Source: an uncultured Bacteroidia bacterium (GTDB taxonomy: Bacteria; Bacteroidota; Bacteroidia; NS11-12g; UBA9320). From it: a stretch of 64,000 bases of DNA. The position numbers were made by a program, and so were the translations under genes. Under the pieces are notes generated by a model that did not search any database, had not been told where the DNA came from, and saw only the letters and a list, made by a program, of their open reading frames with translations. The DNA is taken from contig CALSTB010000003.1 in NCBI GenBank assembly GCA_943789165.1, positions 1 through 64,000 on the forward strand. The letters run 5' to 3'. Every line of letters begins with the position of its first letter. Position 1 is the stretch's first letter. Shown one piece after another: positions 19,178-28,689 of this stretch.

Positions 19178-20232
19178 TATAAAATGCCTTCTCTGTTTAA
19201 ATCATGTATGTGCACCACACCGACGTACTTTTTGTCATCAAGTACTACCATTTGACTAATCTTCCTCTCGCTCATCATAGATGCTGCGTGGTAAGCCAAA
19301 TCGCTAGCTTGCATGGTGATGGGCGTTTTACCCATTATGTCAGACGCGGTCAATGAATCCATTGACTTATCTCGCTCTAACATTCTACGAATATCGCCAT
19401 CTGTTATGATACCTACGACTTCTTCATTGTGCAAAACTGCAACCGCCCCTAATCTTTTGTTGGTAAGTTCCATAATCACTTCTCTAACCGAAGCATCAAG
19501 ACCGACCATTGGTTTGTCGTTTTTGGTTGCTAATTCTCCCAACGTTGTGTATAGTCTTTTGCCTAAGGCGCCCCCTGGATGATATTTGGCAAAGTCGGAA
19601 GATGTAAAGCCACGTGCTTTTAGTAAACAAACAGCTAGTGCATCACCCATAACCAATTGTGCTGTTGTACTTGTCGTTGGTGCTAAGTTATTGGGACATG
19701 CTTCTTTCTCCACGGTTACATCAAGAAGGTAATCTGCGTGTTCAGCTAAAAACGATGTTGAATTGCCCGCCATCGCGACCAACACATTTCCACCTTGTTT
19801 AATGAGCGGGACTAAAGCCTTGATTTCAGGAGTATTTCCACTCTTTGAAATACAAATAACAGTATCGCCTGTTTGGACCATTCCCAAATCTCCATGAACC
19901 GCATCTGCAGCATGCATAAAAATTGCGGGAGTCCCAGTACTGTTTAAAGTTGCTACAATTTTATTACCGATAGCGGCACTCTTGCCAATTCCGGTCACTA
20001 CGACACGTCCATTAGCCTTAAGAATGTGGTTAACTGTGTCAACAAAATCATCGTTTAACTGATTTTGTAACTGTATAATTGCGGCGACTTCCAACGCAAT
20101 TGTTTCTCTAGCCCATCCTAGTACTTCCTCTTTGTTTTGCAAAAGCGTATTTATTTGATGCAAATTAAAATTTTTTTGCCGTGAAACTGAAAGTTTTACT
20201 AATTTAGTGCTACAAAGAAACATAGAAAACAC
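19177..20232 (-). CDS. kdsD: KpsF/GutQ-type arabinose-5-phosphate isomerase (SIS + two CBS)
   Basis: 351 residues as drawn. The SIS domain shows VTGIGKSAAIGNKIVATLNSTG (in parts), SKSGNTPE and the family-specific YHPGGALGKRL. Two CBS domains fill the C-terminal ~130 residues. It should convert ribulose-5-P to arabinose-5-P, the first step to Kdo for LPS or capsule. The start is uncertain: the long ATG leaves only 21 bp to recQ, and the first ~23 residues look non-family-like; a TTG at 20163 is an alternative. It heads the polysaccharide run with manC. Confidence 0.88.
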   Translation of the reverse strand: MFSMFLCSTKLVKLSVSRQKNFNLHQINTLLQNKEEVLGWARETIALEVAAIIQLQNQLNDDFVDTVNHILKANGRVVVTGIGKSAAIGNKIVATLNSTGTPAIFMHAADAVHGDLGMVQTGDTVICISKSGNTPEIKALVPLIKQGGNVLVAMAGNSTSFLAEHADYLLDVTVEKEACPNNLAPTTSTTAQLVMGDALAVCLLKARGFTSSDFAKYHPGGALGKRLYTTLGELATKNDKPMVGLDASVREVIMELTNKRLGAVAVLHNEEVVGIITDGDIRRMLERDKSMDSLTASDIMGKTPITMQASDLAYHAASMMSERKISQMVVLDDKKYVGVVHIHDLNREGIL

Positions 20233-20253
20233 GTAAGCAGGAAGAACGATTAG

Positions 20254-22446
20254 ATGGCAGAGCAGACGATAGATTTAAAGAAAAGTTTGAAACACTTTTT
20301 TGGGTTCGATTCTTTTAAAGGAAACCAAGAAGTCGTAATTCAATCTATATTGGGGGGGAAGGACAGTTTTGTAATCATGCCAACAGGCGCAGGTAAGTCT
20401 CTGTGTTACCAATTACCTGCTTTAATGCAGGAAGGCACCGCAATTATTATCTCGCCTCTTATAGCGTTAATGAAGAATCAGGTAGATTCCATTCGCGGAT
20501 TTGGTGAAAGTGATGCCGTTGCGCATTTCTTGAACTCTTCACTCACAAAAACACAGGCTAAAATTGTTAAGGACGATGTCACCAGTGGCAAAACCAAGAT
20601 GTTGTATGTCGCTCCTGAAACGTTAAAAAAAGAAGAGACAGTAGAATTTCTTAGATCTGTCAAAGTATCTTTCGTGGCAGTTGACGAAGCACATTGCATA
20701 AGTGAATGGGGTCACGACTTTAGACCTGAATATCGTCGGATTAAAGAAATCATCAAAGCGATTGACGATGTGCCAATGGTAGCCTTAACAGCAACCGCAA
20801 CGCCCAAAGTTCAATTTGATATTCAAAAGAATTTGAACATGATTGATGCAGAGGTGTTCAAATCCTCTTTCAATCGTGACAATTTATATTATGAGGTAAA
20901 AGCCAAAGGTAAAAAAGGCCAAACCCTTAAAGACATACTATCCTTTATCAATAAACGCAGAGGCAAATCAGGCATTGTATATTGCCTTAGTCGCAAGAAA
21001 GTCGAGGAAGTTGCTGAAATATTAGCAGCCAATGGCGTTAAAGCACTGCCTTATCATGCAGGATTAGACGCCAAAACTCGATCGAGCCATCAAGATAAGT
21101 TTTTGATGGAAGAAGCCGATGTCATCGTTGCGACCATTGCATTCGGAATGGGAATTGACAAACCAGACGTTCGGTTTGTGATACATTATGATGTACCAAA
21201 GAGTTTGGAAGGCTATTATCAGGAAACTGGTCGGTCTGGTAGAGATGGTAAAGCAGGCGACTGTGTACTTTTTTACAATCCAAATGACAACGAAAAGCTT
21301 GAAAAGTTTTTAAAAGACAAACCGGTTGCCGAACGAGAAATCGGAACGCAATTGATATTAGAGATGGCATCTTTCGCCGAAAGTTCTCAATGCCGCAGAA
21401 AGTTCTTACTGCATTACTTTGGGGAAGTGTTTGACGCTGACAACTGTAATAAGATGTGCGACAATTGTCGTCATCCCAAAACAATGATTGATGTTAGTGA
21501 ACAATTCGTTCAAATGCTTGAAGTGGTTAAAGCAACAGACGGACGTGTTGACATCAAGCACATTGTCAACATCCTTATTGGCAAGGCATCAAACGATGTA
21601 AAAGCTCACAAACACACAGAATTACCACAATTTGGCATTGGAAAAAACAAGGACGAGATGTTTTGGAAAAGCACTGTCCGATTGGCGTTATTAAACAATC
21701 TATTAGAAAAGAATATTGAAAAATATGGCCTTATATCTGTTTTGGATAAAGGCTTAGAATTTCTAAAAAATCCACGTAAAGTGCTTATGCCTGTTGACAC
21801 AGAGTTCGAAAGTGTCAATGATTCTGATTTTGAAAATGTTCAAATGGAGTCTTTGCACGATGAAGAACTCTATGAAAAGTTAAAAGAGTTACAGCGTGAA
21901 GTTGCTCGTAAGAAGAACTTACCCCCTTATGTCATTTTTCAGGAGTCATCTCTTGAAGATATGGCCACTAAATACCCAACGACCATGGATGAAATGGAAA
22001 ACATTTCGGGCGTTGGGAAAAATAAAGCACTCAAATTCGGACAACCCTTTATTGAGCTCATTGCTGAATACGTTGAAGAAAACGATATAGAACGTCCTGA
22101 TGATTTAGTTCTTAAGACGGTGGCTAATAAGTCCGGTAAAAAAATATCGATCATCCAAAACATCGATAAAAAATTGAGTATCGATGATATTGCCCGCTCA
22201 CAAGCCTTTACGGTTAAGGAGTTACTGGACGAAATGGAAAGCATTGTCTACTCTGGCACTAAGCTTGACTTTTCCTATTACATAGAGGAACTGATTGATG
22301 ACGATGTCAAGGAAGAAATATTCGATTATTTCCGTGGAACAGAAGACAATGATTTGGACGCAGCGGTCAATGAATTCGAAGGTGATTTCACCCACGATGA
22401 AATGCAGTTATTCCGCATTCAATTCATAAGCGAAGTGGCTAATTAA
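20254..22446 (+). CDS. recQ: ATP-dependent DNA helicase RecQ
   Basis: 730 residues. Walker A is [14 protein letters not shown] (~48), the DEAH box [16 protein letters not shown] (~145), and motif [17 protein letters not shown] (~325). The RQC zinc cysteines follow in [10 protein letters not shown] and NCNKMCDNC. An HRDC domain (~540-615) and a further acidic C-terminal extension are present. Role: recombination and fork repair. Divergent from kdsD with a very short shared gap. Identification is secure. Confidence 0.97.
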   Translation: MAEQTIDLKKSLKHFFGFDSFKGNQEVVIQSILGGKDSFVIMPTGAGKSLCYQLPALMQEGTAIIISPLIALMKNQVDSIRGFGESDAVAHFLNSSLTKTQAKIVKDDVTSGKTKMLYVAPETLKKEETVEFLRSVKVSFVAVDEAHCISEWGHDFRPEYRRIKEIIKAIDDVPMVALTATATPKVQFDIQKNLNMIDAEVFKSSFNRDNLYYEVKAKGKKGQTLKDILSFINKRRGKSGIVYCLSRKKVEEVAEILAANGVKALPYHAGLDAKTRSSHQDKFLMEEADVIVATIAFGMGIDKPDVRFVIHYDVPKSLEGYYQETGRSGRDGKAGDCVLFYNPNDNEKLEKFLKDKPVAEREIGTQLILEMASFAESSQCRRKFLLHYFGEVFDADNCNKMCDNCRHPKTMIDVSEQFVQMLEVVKATDGRVDIKHIVNILIGKASNDVKAHKHTELPQFGIGKNKDEMFWKSTVRLALLNNLLEKNIEKYGLISVLDKGLEFLKNPRKVLMPVDTEFESVNDSDFENVQMESLHDEELYEKLKELQREVARKKNLPPYVIFQESSLEDMATKYPTTMDEMENISGVGKNKALKFGQPFIELIAEYVEENDIERPDDLVLKTVANKSGKKISIIQNIDKKLSIDDIARSQAFTVKELLDEMESIVYSGTKLDFSYYIEELIDDDVKEEIFDYFRGTEDNDLDAAVNEFEGDFTHDEMQLFRIQFISEVAN

Positions 22447-22463
22447 AAAATCTTACGAAAAAG

Positions 22464-22496
22464 TTGAATCTTTTTATTTTCTATTACTAAATTTGC
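22464..22496 (+). promoter_or_regulatory. Promoter of tRNA-Gln
   Basis: TTG at 22464-22466, a 21-nt spacer, then TAAATTTGC at 22488-22496, an exact -7 box. The tRNA 5' end is at 22505. This is one of the two best complete promoters in the window. Confidence 0.7.
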
Positions 22497-22504
22497 ACCC
22501 CCAT

Positions 22505-22575
22505 TGCCCGATCGTCTAATGGCAGGACCGCTGTTTTTGGTACAGCTTGTGGAGGTTCGAATCCTTCTCGGGCAA
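22505..22575 (+). tRNA. tRNA-Gln (anticodon TTG)
   Basis: 71 nt folds as a full cloverleaf. The acceptor stem pairs TGCCCGA with TCGGGCA. The D-arm is GTCT-loop-AGGAC. The anticodon stem GCTGT/ACAGC encloses TTTTGGT with anticodon TTG. The T-arm is GGAGG-TTCGAAT-CCTTC and the discriminator base is A. The 3' CCA is not encoded. It sits between recQ and prs. Confidence 0.95.
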
Positions 22576-22582
22576 CAAATAA

Positions 22583-22597
22583 GTCAGTTAAACTGAC
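22583..22597 (+). promoter_or_regulatory. 15-bp perfect palindrome upstream of prs
   Basis: GTCAGTT-A-AACTGAC, two 7-bp arms around one base, placed 8 nt after the tRNA and about 20 nt before the prs -7 box. No T-run follows, so it is not a typical terminator. It may be an operator at the -33 position of the prs promoter. Confidence 0.4.
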
Positions 22598-22609
22598 ACG
22601 TTTATGATA

Positions 22610-22631
22610 ACCAGTTGTACTTTTGACTGGT
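22610..22631 (+). promoter_or_regulatory. prs -7 box inside an inverted repeat
   Basis: TACTTTTG (22618-22625) is an exact -7 element. It lies between ACCAGT (22610-22615) and ACTGGT (22626-22631), 6-bp inverted arms. The leader to the ATG at 22648 is ~18 nt. Confidence 0.45.
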
Positions 22632-22647
22632 GAAAGTGTAACGACAT

Positions 22648-23622
22648 ATGCCATCTTTAATAAATAAAGTAAAAATCTTTAGCGGCTCAGGTAGCCGCGC
22701 AGTTGCCGAGAAAATCGCCTACTCTTATGGCTTGCCTCTTGGCGACGTATCAGTTCCAAGTTATAGTGACGGAGAATTTCAGCCAAGTATTGATGAATCA
22801 GTACGTGGATGCGACGTGTTTTTTATTCAGTCGACCATGCCTCCGGCGGATAACTTATTAGAATTACTCCTTCTTATTGACGCAGCTAAACGAGCAAGTG
22901 CCCACATGGTAACTGCCGTAATCCCTTATTTTGGATTAGCTCGTCAAGATAGAAAAGACAAACCGCGTGTACCGATAGGGGCTAAAATGGTAGCCAATAT
23001 TTTACGTGCAGCGGGTGCTGATAGAGTCATGACAATGGACCTACACGCTCCGCAAATTCAAGGATTCTTTGATATACCTGTTGATCACCTTGATTCTTTG
23101 GTAATCTTTATTCCTTACATTAAAAGTTTAAAGCTTGACAATTTAGTACTTGCAGCTCCGGATGTTGGCGCTACAAAACGTGTACGTGAATTCGCCAAGG
23201 TTTTGAACTGCGACATGGTTATTTGTGATAAAGAAAGAAAAAGAGCCAATGAAGTGGCATCCATGGTGGTTATTGGTAACGTGAAAGGCAAAAACGTGGT
23301 GTTAATCGATGACATCTGTGACACGGCCAATACGTTGGCTAAAGCAGCCCAATTGCTTATGGATCAAGGAGCCTTATCGGTAAGAGCTGTTTGTACCCAC
23401 CCAGTACTTTCGGGAAAAGCACATAAAACAATAGAGAATTCTGCTTTAAGTGAATTGGTCGTGACAGACACGATTCCTTTGAGACAAGAATCTGCAAAAA
23501 TCAAATCATTATCGGTAGATCGACTATTTGCTAATGCGATTCGCAATGTATGTGAATACGGTTCGATTAGTTCATTGTTCAATATTGACAATGCATACCA
23601 ATCTAAATTAGGATTAAAATAA
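22648..23622 (+). CDS. prs: Ribose-phosphate pyrophosphokinase
   Basis: 324 residues, standard for class I PRPP synthetase. It shows the N-terminal KIFSGSGSRAVAEKIA, the metal/ATP motif TMDLHAPQIQGFFDIPVDHL (~130), and the PRPP-binding loop VVLIDDICDTANTLAKAA (~215). It makes PRPP from ribose-5-P and ATP for purine, pyrimidine, His and Trp synthesis. It is followed after 15 nt by rplY, a widely conserved pair. Confidence 0.97.
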   Translation: MPSLINKVKIFSGSGSRAVAEKIAYSYGLPLGDVSVPSYSDGEFQPSIDESVRGCDVFFIQSTMPPADNLLELLLLIDAAKRASAHMVTAVIPYFGLARQDRKDKPRVPIGAKMVANILRAAGADRVMTMDLHAPQIQGFFDIPVDHLDSLVIFIPYIKSLKLDNLVLAAPDVGATKRVREFAKVLNCDMVICDKERKRANEVASMVVIGNVKGKNVVLIDDICDTANTLAKAAQLLMDQGALSVRAVCTHPVLSGKAHKTIENSALSELVVTDTIPLRQESAKIKSLSVDRLFANAIRNVCEYGSISSLFNIDNAYQSKLGLK

Positions 23623-23637
23623 GAACATTCAATAAAA

Positions 23638-24270
23638 ATGAAAACAATTGCTATCAAAGGCGACTTGAGAGAAGGCCTAGGAAAATCAGCTACTAAAAAA
23701 CTGAGAGCCAATGGCCAAGTTCCATGTGTATTATATGGGCAATCTGAAAACCTACATTTTGCGGTTTACGAATCAGATTTTAAAAATCTTGTTTACTCAC
23801 CAAACACATATCTAGTAAGACTTGATATTGACGGTAATCAAGTAATCGCTAAATTACAAGACATACAGTTTCACCCAACTTCTGAAGCTATTATTCACGC
23901 AGACTTTTATGCTTTAGACCTTTCTAAACCAGTTGCACTTAAACTTCCAATTCGTATCGTAGGAAATTCTCCTGGCGTTAGAGCGGGTGGTAAATTGCAA
24001 ATCAAAATTAGAAAACTGGCTGTTGTTGGTTTGATTCAAGATTTCCCAGACGATATCGAAGTGTCTATTGACGCTATTCAAATTGGAAAATCTGTTCGTG
24101 TAAGAGACTTAAGCGTTCCTAATGTTCAATTAACTGACACACCTGAAAACAGTGTTGTATCTGTTGTTGTAACTAGAGCTGCACAATCTGCCGCTGCTGG
24201 AGAAGAGGAAGATGAAGAAGGAACTGAGGAAGGTGCAGAAGGAGCAGAAGCGACTGAAGCAACTGAATAA
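23638..24270 (+). CDS. rplY: 50S ribosomal protein L25 (Ctc form)
   Basis: 210 residues: the 5S-rRNA-binding L25 domain (~1-90, with VPCVLYGQ) plus the C-terminal TL5/Ctc beta domain. The last ~25 residues are a Glu-rich tail (GEEEDEEGTEEGAEG), common in Bacteroidota. Co-transcribed with prs and followed by a strong terminator. Confidence 0.95.
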   Translation: MKTIAIKGDLREGLGKSATKKLRANGQVPCVLYGQSENLHFAVYESDFKNLVYSPNTYLVRLDIDGNQVIAKLQDIQFHPTSEAIIHADFYALDLSKPVALKLPIRIVGNSPGVRAGGKLQIKIRKLAVVGLIQDFPDDIEVSIDAIQIGKSVRVRDLSVPNVQLTDTPENSVVSVVVTRAAQSAAAGEEEDEEGTEEGAEGAEATEATE

Positions 24271-24291
24271 CAAATACCTGATAAACAATAT

Positions 24292-24324
24292 AAAGGTCGT
24301 TTCTTATAGGAACGACCTTTTTTT
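24292..24324 (+). terminator. Rho-independent terminator after prs-rplY
   Basis: AAAGGTCGTTtC-TTATA-GgAACGACCTTT stem-loop followed by T7. It overlaps the last codon of the convergent SDR gene. Confidence 0.88.
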
Positions 24325-25333
24325 ATGCCTTTACAGTTTCAAACGCGTTGCAAATTTCTTTGATGGAAGTATCAAAATCTCTAAACTTCACATTTGTCTG
24401 ATTCAGCAGTTTAGATGAATCATACAAACGCGTTTTCAATCCCGCTTGCGCACTCTCTTTTGTAATAATACCAGCGCCAGTAAAAAAACGCACGACACTG
24501 GCCAAACGCCACGCAATTCCAGCCAACAATGGAGATACTTTTATTCTTGGTAGTTTTGAACCAAAACCGCTAGCAATTGCCGTAAAAACATCATAAAACT
24601 TCATGTTCCATGCGGCACACAAGAACCTCGATTCAAATTTGTGATTATCCATTAACGTACATGCCGCCAGCGCAACGTCCCGAGCGTCTACAAAAGCATT
24701 AGCACCACCAGTATAAAATGGGAATCCCTGTTTGCCATTTTTAAATATTCTGGCCGACCCTTTATGCCAGTTTCCAAATCCAAGTACAATGCATGGGTTA
24801 ATAATTGCGGCGTTGAGTCCTTCTTCCCTACCACGAATAACTTCTAGTTCCGCCAAATACTTCGTTGTGCTGTAATAGCTATTCGCTTGATCTACTGTAT
24901 ACACCTCAGATTCATCGACTAACTTTTTCTCCACCCCACCGATGGACGCTGTCGAACTAATGAAACACAAATCTGTTGTTGGCTGAGAAGCTAAACACGC
25001 ATTTACGACATTGGCGGTACCTTCTATATTTATTTTCTTTAGCTGGTCTTGGTCAGATTTCGCAAATGAAACAACGGCGGCGGCGTGGTATACCTGTTGA
25101 CAGCCCTCCATTCCATCCAGTAAACTAACAATGTCTGTAACATCACCGATTACCCATTCCAATTTGGTAATTAGACTACTATGCGCTTCACCAAGTAACC
25201 ATTTTGACGTTCGATCAAACCAAGTTTTGTCTGAATTCTGGCGGCATAGAGCTCGAACTTGATGTCCATTAGAAAGCAATTGACAGATAATATGACTTCC
25301 TACTAAACCCGTTCCCCCAGTTACAAACACCAT
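24323..25333 (-). CDS. NAD-dependent epimerase/dehydratase (extended SDR)
   Basis: 336 residues. N-terminal Rossmann motif TGGTGLVGSH, the HAAAVVSF strand, and the catalytic YYSTTKYLAE (YxxxK) with Ser in SSTASIG. The architecture is like dihydroflavonol-4-reductase/hopanoid-associated SDRs; the substrate is unknown. Convergent with rplY; the upstream gene diverges at 25395. No exact -7 box is visible for it. Confidence 0.85.
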   Translation of the reverse strand: MVFVTGGTGLVGSHIICQLLSNGHQVRALCRQNSDKTWFDRTSKWLLGEAHSSLITKLEWVIGDVTDIVSLLDGMEGCQQVYHAAAVVSFAKSDQDQLKKINIEGTANVVNACLASQPTTDLCFISSTASIGGVEKKLVDESEVYTVDQANSYYSTTKYLAELEVIRGREEGLNAAIINPCIVLGFGNWHKGSARIFKNGKQGFPFYTGGANAFVDARDVALAACTLMDNHKFESRFLCAAWNMKFYDVFTAIASGFGSKLPRIKVSPLLAGIAWRLASVVRFFTGAGIITKESAQAGLKTRLYDSSKLLNQTNVKFRDFDTSIKEICNAFETVKA

Positions 25334-25360
25334 AATTTATTCCGATGCTCAAAGAAACTT

Positions 25361-25369
25361 TATTTTTGC
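25361..25369 (+). promoter_or_regulatory. -7 promoter element for the arginase-like gene
   Basis: TATTTTTGC, an exact TAnnTTTG match, ending 25 bp before the TTG start at 25395. Confidence 0.5.
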
Positions 25370-25394
25370 TAATAACTAGTTACGAATCACAGAT

Positions 25395-26510
25395 TTGGAA
25401 GATTTCTTAAGTCCATTACCCAGCTATTTTGCAGAACAAAATAGTTCAGGCACCATAGGCGAATTGGTAGACAAGTACATTGACCAACTTCCTGAATGGG
25501 AGGACGCGGATATTGCTATTATCGGCATTTTAGATGGTCGCAATACGTCTAACAAGGAAACTAGCTTGGCGCCAAATCAATTGCGTAAAGAGTTATATAG
25601 TTTAATAGCCTCAACCACCAAAGCTAACATAGTTGATATTGGGAACATAGAACCAGGAAAAACTTTCAACGACACCTTATTTGCTTTACAAGAGGTCTGT
25701 AAAACACTTCTATCTAACAGCATTATTCCTGTTTTACTTGGTGGCTCAAAAGAATTAGGATACGCTCAATTTGCTGCCTTCCAAAAAATTGTAAAAAACC
25801 TTGAGGCAACCATAATATCTCCCACCATCGATTTGGACAAACATGCGTTCTTGAATAAGATTTGTCTGCATGAACCGAATTTACTTTTCAATATCAATGC
25901 CCTTGGATATCAAAGTCATTATGTCCCAGAAAAAGCAGTAAGTACGTTAAGAAAGCTGTATTTCAATCCTATTCGACTTGGCGTTCTTCGATCCAACTTG
26001 GCAGACATTGAACCTGTATTGAGAAATACAGACATGACATCATTTGACATCGGCGCTGTTAAACAATCTGACGCACCAGGTAATCACGACAATAATCCAA
26101 GTGGTTTAACGAGTGAGGAAGCATGTCAGCTCTGTTGGTATGCAGGTATATCTGAAAAAATGCGAAGTTTTGCGATTTATGAAATCAACCCAGAATTTGA
26201 TTATAGAAACACTACATCAAAACTTGGGGCACAAATGGTCTGGTATTTCCTTGACGGCTACTATAATCGCAAAGGAGACCATCCTGAAATGCATAAGGAG
26301 TTTTTAAAATATAGGTGCACGATGGTTCAAAATGAACCCGATGTCGTTTTCTACAAAAGCAAGCGAACCGAACGTTGGTGGATGGAGATTCCAGGTCACA
26401 CAAGTGCTAAAAACTTGGTAATCCCTTGCTCCTATTCTGACTATACGATGGCAACAAAAGGTGAAATGCCAGACCTATTTTTTAAAGCATTACAAAAAAA
26501 CTTAAAATAA
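25395..26510 (+). CDS. Arginase/formimidoylglutamase-fold protein with degenerate metal site
   Basis: 371 residues, starting at TTG. The fold pattern of the ureohydrolase family is visible (IIGILDGRN, VLLGGSKELGYAQF, SPTIDLDKH, TSFDIGAVK, SDAPGNHDNNPSGLTSEEAC). However, the metal ligands are mostly replaced: GG-x-H is GGSK, D-A-H-x-D is SPTID, and the second Asp of SFDxD is Gly. Similar proteins in Bacteroidota are usually annotated formimidoylglutamase, but here hydrolase activity is doubtful. It is followed by a tiny lipoprotein gene. Its real role is unknown. Confidence 0.75.
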   Translation: MEDFLSPLPSYFAEQNSSGTIGELVDKYIDQLPEWEDADIAIIGILDGRNTSNKETSLAPNQLRKELYSLIASTTKANIVDIGNIEPGKTFNDTLFALQEVCKTLLSNSIIPVLLGGSKELGYAQFAAFQKIVKNLEATIISPTIDLDKHAFLNKICLHEPNLLFNINALGYQSHYVPEKAVSTLRKLYFNPIRLGVLRSNLADIEPVLRNTDMTSFDIGAVKQSDAPGNHDNNPSGLTSEEACQLCWYAGISEKMRSFAIYEINPEFDYRNTTSKLGAQMVWYFLDGYYNRKGDHPEMHKEFLKYRCTMVQNEPDVVFYKSKRTERWWMEIPGHTSAKNLVIPCSYSDYTMATKGEMPDLFFKALQKNLK

Positions 26511-26562
26511 AAAACGATTTTGAACGTGATATATAAGACAGTTCAAATTTAAAAGAGACATT

Positions 26563-26688
26563 ATGAAAGCATCTACCCTCAAACCCATCATCGCCATATT
26601 TTTTATTTCTCTTTTCTTTTGTTCATGCATGGGTCCAAAAACCTGTAGCACAAAAGGTAAAACTAAAGTAAACATGGGACACATGTAG
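26563..26688 (+). CDS. Small lipoprotein (41 residues)
   Basis: The frame from ATG 26563 to TAG 26686-26688 begins MKASTLKPIIAIFFISLF and continues to FCSCMGPKTC. It has a basic start, a hydrophobic helix and a lipobox-like FFCSC with Cys20 or Cys22 as lipidation site. The mature part is only ~20 residues, Lys-rich, ending VNMGHM. It lies 52 nt after the arginase-like gene and is probably co-transcribed. Function unknown. Short, but the signal and Cys pattern argue for a real gene. Confidence 0.6.
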   Translation: MKASTLKPIIAIFFISLFFCSCMGPKTCSTKGKTKVNMGHM

Positions 26689-26780
26689 TTTGTCCTTGGC
26701 CTCCTTAAAAATTGGCCTTTCAAATACACATCTTCTTTTCTTTACGTGAAGTGGCGGCATTTAATTACAGCCCATCACCT

Positions 26781-26789
26781 TATATTTGC
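26781..26789 (+). promoter_or_regulatory. -7 promoter element for aspS
   Basis: TATATTTGC, an exact -7 box, ends 25 bp before the aspS ATG at 26815. No clear -33 TTG. Confidence 0.6.
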
Positions 26790-26814
26790 GCCCCTATAAA
26801 ACGCAAAAAAAATT

Positions 26815-28548
26815 ATGCTTCGGTCGCACACTTGTGGAGAACTTCGCTTAACGGATTCAGGTAAAACGGTAACACTTTGTGGTTGGGTACAACGACGTCG
26901 GGATTTTGGCAGTATGTCATTTATTGATTTACGGGATCGTTACGGAATCACCCAATTATCTTTCAACGAAGACTACAAGGTCGAACTGTTAGAGTCGGCA
27001 AGATCTTTGGCGAGAGAATTCGTCATCAAAATAGTTGGAACAGTAACCGAACGAAGTAATAAAAATGAAAATCTAAACACAGGTGATATCGAAATAGTGG
27101 TAGACCAGCTAGAGATTCTTAATGCATCATTAACGCCGCCTTTTACCATTGAGGATGATACCGACGGAGGAGAAGAGATTCGATTGAAATATCGCTACCT
27201 CGATATCCGACGAAACCCGGTGAAGGAGAAACTCACTATTCGCCATGCAGCAAATAAGTCGATTCGCCATTTTTTAGACGGCCATGACTTCATTGAAGTT
27301 GAAACGCCTTATTTGATTAAATCAACTCCTGAAGGGGCAAGAGATTTTGTAGTACCATCGCGATTGAATGAAAATCAGTTTTACGCCTTACCACAGTCTC
27401 CACAAACCTTTAAGCAATTGCTTATGGTTTCTGGTTTAGATAGATATTATCAAGTGGTAAAATGCTTCCGTGATGAAGATTTCAGATCAGATAGACAGCC
27501 TGAATTTACCCAGATTGATTGCGAAATGACTTTTGTTGAACGTGATGACGTATTGCAAATTTTTGAAAACATGATTCGTGGATTGTTTAAAGAATCTGTG
27601 AATTACGATTTGGGTGAAATACCGGTTCTGACGTACGCACAAGCATTGGAAACTTACGGATCCGACAAGCCAGATATGCGATTTGGGATGACGTTCAATT
27701 ACCTAACTCAGGTAGCAAAAGGACATGATTTTGGCATATTCGACAACGCTGAATGCATAATAGCAATTAACGTCACTGGTGGTGCATCCATGACACGAAA
27801 AGAAATTGACGCGATCACAGATTATATTAAACGACCTCAAATAGGCGCAAAAGGATTGATCTATTGCCGTGTAAACGAAGATGGTAGTTACAAATCATCT
27901 GTCGACAAATTTTTCGACCAAACGGCTTTAGCGCGTTGGGCTGAGCATTGTGATTCACAGCCTGGTGATATTATGTTGGTGCTCAGTGGCGATCTTCAAA
28001 CGACTCAAAAACAGCTCAACGAATTGCGTTTGCATGTCGGCGACTTTATGGGATTAAGAGACGCATCACAATTTAAAGCCTGTTGGGTAGTAGACTTCCC
28101 TCTACTTGAGTGGGATGAAGAAACCAATCGTTTTCATGCGATGCACCACCCGTTTACGAGTCCGATTGCTGATGACTTAAGCTTGATTGACATTGCACCT
28201 GAAAAGATTCGAGCAAATGCGTATGACATGGCGATTAACGGCATGGAAGTGGGTGGAGGTTCCATCCGTATCCACGACAAAAAATTGCAACAACGCATGT
28301 TTGATCTGTTGGGTTTCACGCCTGAAGAAGCGAAGTCTCAATTCGGATTCTTAATGAATGCCTTTGAATATGGGGCTCCTCCTCATGGAGGAATAGCTTT
28401 TGGTTTTGACAGATTATGCGCGATTTTAACTGGAACAGATTCTATTCGAGATGTAATTGCCTTTCCTAAGAATAACATGGGCCGTGATGTCATGATTGAC
28501 GCGCCTTCTCCAATATCGAACGATCAGCGCAAGGAATTAAATTTGTAG
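26815..28548 (+). CDS. aspS: Aspartyl-tRNA synthetase
   Basis: 577 residues. N-terminal OB anticodon-binding domain (~1-110, [10 protein letters not shown]), then class II core with motif 2 [18 protein letters not shown] (~215) and motif 3 [13 protein letters not shown] (~540). The bacterial GAD insertion lies between them (~290-420). It charges tRNA-Asp; the bacterial form with GAD is normally discriminating unless the genome lacks AsnRS. Single gene with its own promoter. Confidence 0.97.
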   Translation: MLRSHTCGELRLTDSGKTVTLCGWVQRRRDFGSMSFIDLRDRYGITQLSFNEDYKVELLESARSLAREFVIKIVGTVTERSNKNENLNTGDIEIVVDQLEILNASLTPPFTIEDDTDGGEEIRLKYRYLDIRRNPVKEKLTIRHAANKSIRHFLDGHDFIEVETPYLIKSTPEGARDFVVPSRLNENQFYALPQSPQTFKQLLMVSGLDRYYQVVKCFRDEDFRSDRQPEFTQIDCEMTFVERDDVLQIFENMIRGLFKESVNYDLGEIPVLTYAQALETYGSDKPDMRFGMTFNYLTQVAKGHDFGIFDNAECIIAINVTGGASMTRKEIDAITDYIKRPQIGAKGLIYCRVNEDGSYKSSVDKFFDQTALARWAEHCDSQPGDIMLVLSGDLQTTQKQLNELRLHVGDFMGLRDASQFKACWVVDFPLLEWDEETNRFHAMHHPFTSPIADDLSLIDIAPEKIRANAYDMAINGMEVGGGSIRIHDKKLQQRMFDLLGFTPEEAKSQFGFLMNAFEYGAPPHGGIAFGFDRLCAILTGTDSIRDVIAFPKNNMGRDVMIDAPSPISNDQRKELNL

Positions 28549-28574
28549 AGATTATCAGGAAATAATAACCATTC

Positions 28575-28600
28575 TTGAATTAGAATATCCCTTATCTTTG
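28575..28600 (+). promoter_or_regulatory. Promoter of the RRM protein gene
   Basis: TTG (28575-28577), 15 nt, then TATCTTTG (28593-28600), an exact -7 box. The ATG is at 28690, so the predicted 5' leader is about 85 nt, longer than elsewhere in this window. Confidence 0.5.
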
Positions 28601-28689
28601 TATTGACCAGCTGGAAATAGAACATACTTGGCATTAACATTTTCCGCTAAGTGAACGCATAAAATCCGCTGGACAGTAATTTTATTTTA

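Noticed and set aside
28134-28319. Minus-strand frame inside aspS
   Set aside because: Shadow frame of a well-supported synthetase gene.
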